Below are positions 55,881 to 64,000 of a stretch of DNA of 64,000 nucleotides, in pieces. Within the stretch, counting starts at the first letter, position 1. Each line of letters opens with the position of its first letter. The stretch covers positions 74,385,945-74,449,944 of the forward strand of contig NC_080671.1 of NCBI RefSeq assembly GCF_030247195.1, in the 5' to 3' direction. The notes beneath the pieces were generated by a model. That model saw only the letters and a program-made list of their open reading frames with translations. It was not told the DNA's origin and did no database searches. The translations under genes and the position numbers were made by a program. The DNA comes from Topomyia yanbarensis (lineage: Eukaryota; Arthropoda; Insecta; Diptera; Culicidae).

Positions 55881-57640
55881 TGAAAAGAGTCATTTTTGTC
55901 AATAGTATTAGTAAAAATAAAGATTAAAAATGTAGTAATTACAAAAATTAAAAACATTATCTAAACGGAGATCAATTGTACAGAAAAAAAACAAAGGGAA
56001 AAATTAATATTGAAAGACTGTTCAGAAAAACTAAAAATCACAAAATCAACCACATAAACAAATTAAAGCCAATTGACAAAAAATGAATAGTCGAAAACAA
56101 AAACCAAATCAAAACCTATAAAAATCGATAAAAGAGAACAGGAATCTAGACAAACAAATTGCAAAGATTAAAGAAGTCGAACAATATTGAGCAAATGGCG
56201 AAAATAATAAAAAAATCGGTGGATGTTGGAAAATTTTGAGAAAAAATGAAAATGAAAAAAAACTAAAAATAGATACGAACATTGATATAAAATAAAAATG
56301 CATAAAACTGAAAAGCTCGAAAATAATAAAATATATTTAACATAAAAAAGCAAGAAATATTTAAAACATTAGAAAAAGTGAATAAAACGTTAAGAATACA
56401 TAAAAGTAGGGGAATAGATATAAAAGACAAAAATAAAATAAATATGAAGAAATTAAAAAAATATATAGGGTGATGAGCCCATTATCGCTATGTTTCTATT
56501 ATCACGCTAGAACACGAGAATTTCACTGTTTTCAGCGCATGTATGTTATTATCTTGGCACTTAACAACGAAGCAAAGCTGTTGATGCCAATTTGTACGCA
56601 TTCGTTTGTTTGTAGGCCGAGCAATTAATGAATCAGTGAGGCGCCCTCCTTAATATGGTGAAAATAGGCACTTCACCCTGCTGGAAGATTTTGTAATATT
56701 GGAAAATTGGAAGGATAGAAAGCCGAAGAAATGAAGAATTATGGAAGGTATGGATTGAACAAAAAACTGACAAAATTGAAAACAAAAAATAGTAAAAAAA
56801 ATGGTATACCATAGAAACACACAAAATCGAAAAAATAACAAGAAGAAATTGAAAAAATAGATAAGATTATTTAAAGAATGGATAAAACCATTAGAAATGA
56901 AGCTTGAAAAAAATTCAAGCAACAGCCTAAATGTAAAACGAAGAAAAAATGCGCATAATGGCAAAAAAGATAAATCTAATGTTTTCCAGAAAAATAATAA
57001 AAATTAAAAAAACAAATCTATTGGAAAATGACCAACAGAAAAAGCACTTTCAAAATGTGTTAAATGGAAAAAATGAAGAATAACAAAAATGAACAAAACA
57101 AAAGATCAAGGAACATGTGTAAAATTAAATAAAATTATATTAAATTAGCAATAAGAAAAAATAAAACTACGGAAACGGAAAGCTAAAAACTAGATAACAT
57201 GTACCAAAATACGTGAAAGGTAAATAAAGGGACAAAAAGACATTTTGGGATGAAATTAAAAAAAGGAAAAATGCAAAAATATAAGGAGAAAAAAGGAAAT
57301 GGGAATGATAAGAATGAATGAAGCAAATAGACAAATTTTAATAGCTGGATGGATTGACAAAAGAAACAAATAAAAAAGCAGGGAATAGAAATATGAAACG
57401 ACAGAAAAAATAAAATAGAATGGAATTTCCTCGAAAAATGGCAAATAAAATGGAAGAACATATAAATAACTATAAATTAAGGTAAGTGGTAATGATAAAA
57501 ATGCAAAAATGAAGAGCGTAAAAAGATGGATAAAACAAAAATATGGTAATAATGGAAATAGATAAAAAAGGTAAAATGTTGAAATTGCAGAAACACAAAA
57601 AATCTACAGATTGAAAAAAAAAAAAATAAATACTTTTTTT
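55881..57640. repeat. Long A-rich, strand-asymmetric low-complexity tract
   Basis: About 1.7 kb of A-dominated plus strand with AAAAATAAAA and GAAAATGGAAAAA-type words. Minus-strand frames are phenylalanine/serine-rich artefacts. The tract is interrupted by a 215-bp miniature element. Confidence 0.65.
56466..56680. mobile_element. 215-bp miniature element
   Basis: The left end TAGGGTGATGAGCCCATTAT and the right end read inward, CAGGGTGAAGTGCCTATTTT, form imperfect inverted repeats. The composition differs sharply from the surrounding A-rich tract. The same terminal motif occurs at 37634 and 43375. Confidence 0.55.
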
Positions 57641-57790
57641 ATGATGTCTTCCGCTTTAATTCCACTATTTTATGAAAAGTGCAAAAATACACTTTTATAT
57701 CACAGATACGTATTTCGGCTACGACTTGCAGCCTTCTTCAGTATCTGTATCAATATGCGAAAGACATCAAAAAGAAAAGTGTTTTAAATA
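57641..57790. repeat. Conserved repeat motif with ACGTATTTCGG core
   Basis: The segment contains GATACGTATTTCGGCTACGA followed by CTTGCAGCCTTCTTCAGTAT. Motifs of this form (a short stem around a GTCGTAGC loop, next to CTGAAGAAGGC) recur in insect genomes near element ends. I cannot name the family. Confidence 0.4.
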
Positions 57791-58294
57791 ACATTCCACT
57801 AAGTTGCCCAAAAACAGTGCTTTTTAAAATGTTGAAAAAAATTGCTCAACGAAACTTTAACAAAATTTTAAAAAATCCATGCGAAAATAAAAAAAAATAT
57901 AGGGAAAATAGCGAAACATGGATCAAATTTTAAATAAGGGTTGTGGTTGGATTTTACGGTATGCTGGTTTCGAAAACATTCATAAAAGCTAAATAGTCTG
58001 CTTTATTTCTTATGTAGCTCGTATCATAAAATATATCATATATGTTTTCAATTCACCGCAGAGTGAAATGTTGTGGCAGAGCATTTAGGTGTATTTTTTC
58101 GCATTTGTGAATAGTGTTGTTGATTTAGTAGGGGTAGCACTTCACATCCTTGAACTTTTCAAAAAAATTAAGAAGCACCATCCACTCTCGCTGTGAAGGA
58201 TAACCCGAGCAAACTTTGCTGTGCTCTACAGTAAACAAATACGGGGCGGAAAATCACACTTCAGTGTCTTTTGAGAATCTTTGTGAGGAGCATA
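57791..58294. other. Unassigned AT-rich stretch
   Basis: I see nothing recognisable between the repeat motif and the long inverted-repeat element. Confidence 0.35.
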
Positions 58295-59935
58295 CAGGGT
58301 GTTTGGTTCATGGTTAAGAACCTCTCGAGGGATGATTGAATGTCATATTTGGAGAAAAAAGATCGTTCTACACGTACCATCAAATCTCAACCGTCACTAA
58401 GTTATTGAACTTTTTGTGTTAAATACTTAGTTGTCTTAAAATAGCTCTAACTCAAAGAGTATACTTTGTATACTTTCAAATCTTTAAGATCCATTGAATA
58501 GGAGAGAAAATTTCCCATTGAATGATGTCTTCACGTGTTTCAGTTAATGAGGTTAAGTAACCTTTTCACAGTAATTTATTTAAAATTTAACAATTTTGAT
58601 CGATTTTTCGTTCATTTCGCGAAAATCGTAATAGTTAACATCACCATTTTAATAATTCAGATTGTTAGTCTTGAAGAGCTGCATAATTTGTTTTTTAATA
58701 TGATATACTTATCTTTTCTTGTTTTCATGTGTTTGGGTTACTGAACTTTGATATTTTTATCTCATTTTTACTAATACTAGCTCTTATTAAAAAAGTATGG
58801 CACTTATTGTACCTTTTATTATTTTTATTCGAAAGCCAGATAAATTTTACAGAGAAAGATGTATTAATACCTTTCAGTTAAGTGCATTCAGTATTATTTT
58901 AGAAGTAAATTAGTTTAAAGTTAATGTTATTTTTAGCATTTTCGATAATTTACTTAAAAAAAGTGAATCATAAACATTATAAACATTATTATCATCGAAC
59001 TGAATCTGCATTTCGATGATAATAATGCATCTCAGCAAGTTTTACAATTCTTTCTTTGACTCCATTCAATTATCTCTTTTAATTTGGAAGCAAAATAAGT
59101 TTTAAATAACGCTTCATATGCAAAAACAACGATTTTGAACCCACTACATTGGTGCTGAGGTCATGCTGTGTTAACTATTGAATTGCAGCGAAATGAAAAG
59201 CGATAGGGATAAAGTGTCAAACAACAAGTTATAGAGAATGTTAAGGGACACCAAAAGAATAATAGTAACGATAAATTTTGTTGAATAATAATTAGAATAA
59301 TTACAAAACTCTCCAAAAACGCTAATTTTGAGATATTTTACAAGTAAAAAGTCATTTAGTACACTTAACTAAAGGATATTTGTACATACTTCGAAAGGAA
59401 ATTTTCTCAGCTTTTCAATGAAGTCTTGAAAATAACGATATAAAGCATATTTTTTAGATTAGAGTCTTTTAAACACTTGCAAGTCGATTACAGGAAAAGC
59501 TTAGTAATGAAATTACAAAGAAACGAGAAGCGATAGATATATGATGTTGAAGAACAAATTATGAATCGTCCTAAAACCCAACTTTTGGATAATAGATATT
59601 GCTATAATCATAATTCATTATTTTGAGAAAATTAACAAAAACCTCATCAAAAACGCCAACTTTTAACCACTTTACAACTTATAGCTAATTAAAACTAATT
59701 AACTGAAAGATATTCAATAGAAAATTTTCTCACTTTTCCAATGGAACTAAAAGATTTAAAATACGAAGTATACTTTTTGAGTTACCGCTATTTTAAGATA
59801 AATAAGTTTTTTACACAAAAAGTTCAATAACTCTGTAACGGTTGAGCTTTGATAGTATGTGTAGAACGATTTTTTCTCCAAATATGACAGTCAATCATCC
59901 CTCGAGAGGTTCTTAATCATGAACCAAACACCCTG
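58295..59935. mobile_element. 1.64-kb element with inverted repeats over 200 bp long
   Basis: Both ends, read inward, start CAGGGTGTTTGGTTCATG and continue TTAAGAACCTCTCGAGGGAT, then GTCATATTTGGAGAAAAAA and GAGTTATTGAACTTTTTGTG-like blocks; matching extends beyond 200 bp. The interior contains two degenerate units of about 330 bp (around 59190-59465 and 59520-59800) sharing GARAAGCGATAG, AAAAACGC and ACTTTTC/ATTTTCTCA blocks. No transposase is recognisable. A TA precedes the left end; the right has TGTA, so the target duplication is uncertain. Confidence 0.75.
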
Positions 59936-60410
59936 TGTAATCCATTGATCCATTAAATTGAAGGCCATGTAGGGTAAAGTAAATCTGAACCCAAATAGTG
60001 GTGAACACTTTTTAAATATGTTGGCCAACACCGAGAGGTGCCCTACTTATCGATTAGGGTCTACAACCCGAGGATGATGTTTATGATGACTGTGTGCTAG
60101 ACGATTTATAAAATGATGCTGATGAAGAAAAAATTGCAAAAGAATCCACTGGATTCTTCCGGGCGAAATCCGAATTTCCTGAACAAAGAACCGGGATTCG
60201 CCTCCAAAAACCGGTATGTTAACCATAAATAGAAGGTTGAGAATTTTTATTTTTCTTTCTAATAATTACTTTCGATAATACACCAGCAGTTGCGAAGACG
60301 AGAAATTCAATAAATCAATAAAATCGATTTCATATTGACGACATTTGAAGACAACCTCATGAGTTCTAATCAAATCATTTATTTTTTACCCCAAGCAAGT
60401 CTGATATTCT
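59936..60410. other. Unassigned stretch
   Basis: I recognise no gene or named repeat. GAAGACAACCTCATG at 60348 recurs at 32258, a minor dispersed repeat. Confidence 0.35.
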
Positions 60411-60576
60411 TTTCTTTTGATTATAGAAATTTTAACCTTAGGGCCATTCGCTTCTTCATTCAGGTTAAAAAAATTTCTTTATAATATTCTCCATTCCTAT
60501 GTGCGGGGTTAGGAATCGAACCCAGGTGAGCTGCGTACATGGCAGTCGATGTACCAACTACGCTATGCCCGGCCTG
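60411..60576 (-). mobile_element. tRNA-derived SINE, Feilai-like, with target duplication
   Basis: On the minus strand the sequence starts GGCCGGGCATAGCGTAGTTG, with the A box in TAGCGTAGTTGGT and the B box GGGTTCGATTCC (60523-60512). The tRNA-unrelated part follows: TTTTTTTAACCTGAATGAAG, GCGAATGGCCCTAAGGTTAA. The order of parts fits the Feilai SINE family of Aedes, from memory of that family. The flanks GTCTGATATTCT (60399-60410) and GTCTGATCTTCT (60577-60588) form a 12-bp target duplication with one mismatch. Transcription would be by RNA polymerase III. Confidence 0.8.
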
Positions 60577-60699
60577 GTCTGATCTTCTGATTGGGTACAA
60601 ATAAATTATCAAATATGCAGTAGTTTATAATTTTCGCTATTCTAGTTACTTCATACACAAGATATTGAATTTTTTGTTGAAAAGTTTTGGCCAAAATTT

Positions 60700-60785
60700 T
60701 AGTTTTTGTTAAAAATCCCCCCTTCAAAACTCCGGACCCGGGGGCAAACACACCATCCACCCTCCTCTCGGCGGCCCTGCTGACA
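60700..60785 (-). repeat. Dispersed repeat terminus
   Basis: On the minus strand GCAGGGCCGCCGAGAGGAGG is followed by a CCCGGGTCCGGAG block. GGCCGCCGAGAGG ends are common in arthropod repeats. The SINE at 60411-60576 lies just beside it. Confidence 0.4.
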
Positions 60786-61074
60786 CAGCTTCAACCCAAT
60801 GCTGGACTCAAACTCCTTTTTAAAGGCTTTCTTCTCTTGTAAGAAACAAAATAAAATCAGTGTCCTTTTCAAAATTCCATTAAATTATATTTAATTAATA
60901 AACCAACAAAGATCTTAACAGTATTTCTAGTAATATTAAACTAACCCCCCCCCCCCTCCACCAACTTTGCTTTGTTTTTGCCAGGAGACATGTAGGTAGA
61001 CTTGAGCGATTCGTAGTTAAACTGCCTAAGCGCGACGCCAGCAGAAGACAAAAGATTAGCCCTTAAGATTTAAA

Positions 61075-61262
61075 GCCTGCTTCTATTGACCCTGCCACTT
61101 CTAGTTTTCCGAGCTGTATATTTCACATCCTTGTTCTCACTTGTGTACTATGGCTCTAAATTTCCATAACTTTCCCTATTCAGTAATCTCTAGCTAATTT
61201 AATGTCGTTAAAAAGTAAAAAAGAAAATGTGACTACATATTAGTCGAAATAAAACAGTAACC
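61075..61262 (+). repeat. Dispersed repeat shared with 20.4-20.8 kb
   Basis: Blocks CCTGCCACTTCTAGTTTTCC and ACTATGGCTCTAAATTTCC are contiguous here. At 20 kb the first is inverted and separated from the second by about 130 bases. Confidence 0.6.
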
Positions 61263-61406
61263 TTCTGTTTTTATGAAATGTATAACGCAAAAATTGGCAC
61301 CTTCAAATAACCAGATTGAATTAAAAAATACTGATTTTGTGACGGGGGTGGATAAATTTTTTACATGCTCTAGTTTTCAGATAATTCAAAATAATAGAAA
61401 CATTGA

Positions 61407-61954
61407 CACTGACGGCGCCGGTGGTTGAGTAGCAAGCGTGACCGCCACTCATTCCAGTTGGCCTGCGTTCAATTCCAGCCGAGGTCTTTGAGATTTTTCT
61501 GAGGTGAAAAAATCTGTGGTCGCGTCTTCCTTCGGAAGGGAAGTAAAAGCCGTTGGTCCCCGGTCCATGAAATTGGTGGATCGATATTTAGTCCAGATAG
61601 TGGAATCACCTCTCTGGCGTCGGTAAAGAAGAAGTATATCCAACTTCTATACTCTACTAACAAAAATATCCTCCTCCCGTGATACTTGTGGAGTGCGCAG
61701 TAGTATATACGGCCTCTAGCAAAAGCAAGTATCGGACTAACAATTCCTTCCCTTTCCTTCCGCGAGCTACGTTTGGGCCTGGCCGGCGCCGATATTGATC
61801 AGAAACACTTTAGGATTACCAGAAGTTGCATATTGAAAGATGTTTCGCTAATCCCAAGCATAAACCTCTACTGATTCCCTGTGCAACTTCAGCTAGTCCC
61901 GATCGATAACGGAGTTGCAGCCAGGGGTGGTCGCACAAGCTCAAGCTCAAGCTC
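61407..61954 (+). mobile_element. Full-length tRNA-derived SINE with perfect 24-bp target duplication
   Basis: The 548-bp element is flanked by identical 24-base direct repeats at 61383-61406 and 61955-61978 (start AATTCAAAATAATAG, end ACATTGA). It begins CACTGACGGCGCCGG, has an A-box-like GGTGGTTGAGTAGC (61420-61433) and a B-box-like GCGTTCAATTCC (61465-61476), a long body, and a 3' tail of CAAGCT hexamers (61934-61954). The clean duplication shows insertion by LINE-type target-primed reverse transcription. The copy at 15475-15722 covers only the first half. The family name is not certain. Confidence 0.88.
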
Positions 61955-61978
61955 AATTCAAAATAATAGAAACATTGA

Positions 61979-63430
61979 TACCTTTAAGCTAAGGTATATT
62001 GCCATATCAAGTAAACAGACTAAGCTATAAAATATTCTTCTGTCAGGCACTGGTTGTCTAATGTAATTGTGGTAATGCCCAATCTTGCTTCACTAATACA
62101 TAAAATAAAATATGAATGCATTTAGTATTGATTTGTACATTGTTAGCGGAGAAGGTGGTCCTAACTGGGCCACATTCTCCTACATCCATTGTATTTAAAC
62201 ATTTCCATCTGCCGCCACCAAAACATGATTTTCTATACATGTTTTTTTTTACTTTCTTGTAAGGAGGTTTTTAGTTAGAATTTTAGATTCCTGAAAGTCC
62301 TGAAATGGACCTTTCCAACATAAGCTACCTAACCTTATTTCCAAATCAGCCAAACAGCCTAAACTAATGACTAACTCTCCTCCAAATGTATCAAGATATT
62401 CCCGATGACTTTCATACCGTAATCGAAATCCAATAAGCAATGAACTGCACTGATGCAGTTTTCAGAACGATTTCGACCGCTTTCTTCTGCCACTGGCGTG
62501 TTGTATGATGCAAAGAAAGAAAAACCCTCGAACGGCATTCAACTTCCCCGTACCGAATCGAATGGTGAATGCGCCAATTTTATGGTGGGTGCAACTCAAC
62601 AGTGATATATGGGTGCATGTACCCTCCCTTTGCTGTTCCGTTCAGTACATGTCAAGAAGAGTTGAGCGAAAAGGTTTTCCATTCGCATTCCCGCTGCTGG
62701 GGCCCGGAGGGAGGCGGTTGACTCAAACAGGGGGCGGTTGAAACCCCGGGCTGCATGAGAGCTTGATGGCAACTGCAGCTTTCCTTTCCAATCTCTTTCA
62801 AATAATCGTAAATTTATAAATTTTCTATATAAAAATGAAATCTTGAGAAGGAAACTCGAAAATTTATTACCAAAAGTGGAGCAAAGAAAGATTTTTCCAC
62901 ATTCGAATTGTGCGCTCATACTCGAAATCACATCTTCTGATGCTTGAGCTTCGTTTTCCGCTCGAACCGAACCGTTCCTCGGTTGCACCTTTTCTCCGAG
63001 TTGCCGGGAAAATCCGATGCAGCAAGCTATCGAGTGTACCGAGATCCTTTTGATTTTTCAAACCATTGGGAGCTAATTTTTATACAGAATGCTTCCTGGC
63101 TGCGGCAAGTCTTCGGTATTTTGGTGTGTTTGATTTCTGCGAACAGATCTCGGGATGTGTGAGAGTTGCTTTTCTTCGTTTCTCAAGTGCCACTGCCAGC
63201 GCTTTTGAGAAATAGCAGAACGAAAATCGAAAAGTGCATTTCCTCGATGAGCATTTGTGTGCTACTTTCGGAGCGGTGCATTTTTGCGAACATTTCAGAA
63301 ATAATAATATCTACTTAATTGAAACGGTTTTTTGTGTATTCATTTTTTATTTGAATTGAGGGGTCAAAGTGCATAAACTTCTTTCGGATAAGTAATCCGA
63401 TAAGCTTATCTATGTGTAAAAAGGCTGGTC
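61979..63430. other. Unassigned, possibly single-copy stretch
   Basis: I recognise no gene. 62500-63180 has mixed composition and an open minus-strand frame of 130 codons (62988-62596), plus overlapping plus-strand frames, none with a domain. It might be near a gene, but I cannot support an exon. Confidence 0.35.
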
Positions 63431-63439
63431 TGATGTTAC

Positions 63440-63600
63440 AGAAGGTAAGCCGCTAAAATCATAAAATCACAAAAGGAACAGATTTCCTAAGCACCACAAA
63501 TAGGTTATATAATACCTAACATGTGCTTATGTGCTAGAATCAGGAATCGAACTCAGGTCGGTTGCTTAACACGCGAGAGGCTCACCAACAACATTATGAT
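63440..63600 (-). mobile_element. Probable tRNA-derived SINE
   Basis: On the minus strand ATGTTGTTGGTGAGCC resembles an A box, and GAGTTCGATTCC (63554-63543) is a near-perfect B box at the right spacing. The tRNA cloverleaf cannot be folded convincingly, so a SINE head is likelier than a gene. The body is AT-rich and no tail or target duplication is evident. Confidence 0.45.
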
Positions 63601-64000
63601 TTTTCTTTCACTTTTCATAAAATGAGATTCGACAACATACTAATCTATCAAGCGAATGAAGGATGTTTGTATCATTGAATCGCAATCGTATATCAAACAG
63701 GAAAGGTATTGGCGATAATTATTTAAATCATTTCACTGACAAACGTCTCGCTTCGTCTAACCCAATAACCGAATCGGCGAGTAGAAAGTAGAAACCATTG
63801 GCTTGTTCTATAAATCACTGCATTTTTATAACTAACAGAAGCGCTGCTTTTAAGTCACCACAAGTTTCTCTAGGTCAAGGAACAGGATTTGTCGTCGCGT
63901 CGGTGAGTATAGCTACTGTCGGGCTTTGACTTTCTGCGTGCTATAGGAAAGTACGGTTCAACATTCCGAGAACCATAGTACGGCCAAGAAGACACGGCGC
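63601..64000. other. Unassigned sequence at the window end
   Basis: I see no gene or repeat that I can name. The last 150 bases are richer in GC. Confidence 0.35.

Noticed and set aside
60411..60576. A functional tRNA gene
   Set aside because: A and B boxes are present but the acceptor stem does not pair properly. The downstream body and target duplication identify a SINE.
1..64000. Endogenous viral element
   Set aside because: All RT segments have non-LTR motifs (PQGSxLGP and xADD context, AP-type endonuclease, C-terminal zinc motif). I saw no capsid, envelope, or RNA-virus polymerase motif.

Overview
This window looks like repeat-dense intergenic or intronic DNA from a culicine mosquito, most likely an Aedes. 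The evidence is the repeat repertoire: a tRNA-derived SINE resembling Feilai, a DD37E (ITmD37E-type) mariner relative, LINEs of the R1, I, LOA and CR1/Jockey groups, and piggyBac-like TTAA miniature elements. The species call is inference from these families, not a database match. I found no host protein-coding gene, no functional tRNA or rRNA, no CRISPR array and no viral insertion that I can support. Every recognisable coding stretch is a broken transposable-element protein.

Region by region. 1-6.7 kb: a diverged miniature element, a CR1/Jockey reverse-transcriptase fragment with an AAAT tail, and a minus-strand R1-type LINE holding broken gag and RT. 6.7-15 kb: a 519-bp TTAA-flanked miniature element, a minisatellite, and a CR1 LINE whose ORF1 is split by a 1.8-kb piggyBac-like element with a transposase remnant. 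15-18 kb: a long T-rich tract holding a SINE. 18-26 kb: sparse sequence, then an R1 copy, a CR1/Jockey RT and a LOA fragment, all on the minus strand. 26.3-31.2 kb: inverted-repeat elements nested inside one another, including a hAT-like foldback element with a perfect 8-bp target duplication. 31-37 kb: mostly unassigned, with mosquito-type dispersed repeats. 37.5-43.6 kb: three concentric pairs of terminal inverted repeats around LINE fragments. 43.7-46.7 kb: a third TTAA element, a 100-bp TTAA hairpin and the complete but dead DD37E element. 46.8-50 kb: a minus-strand I-type LINE with endonuclease, RT, RNase H and C-terminal domains. 50-55 kb: simple repeats, a 552-bp palindrome and about 3 kb of possibly single-copy DNA. 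55-64 kb: A-rich tracts, a 1.64-kb element with long inverted repeats, and SINEs with visible target-site duplications.

The elements do not form a pathway. They record successive insertions: piggyBac into CR1; hAT foldback into a TA-flanked element; a 2-kb foldback into the hAT; a 234-bp hairpin into the 2-kb foldback. Element boundaries are well supported where target-site duplications or restored sequence continuity can be read. They are weaker where only inverted repeats are visible.
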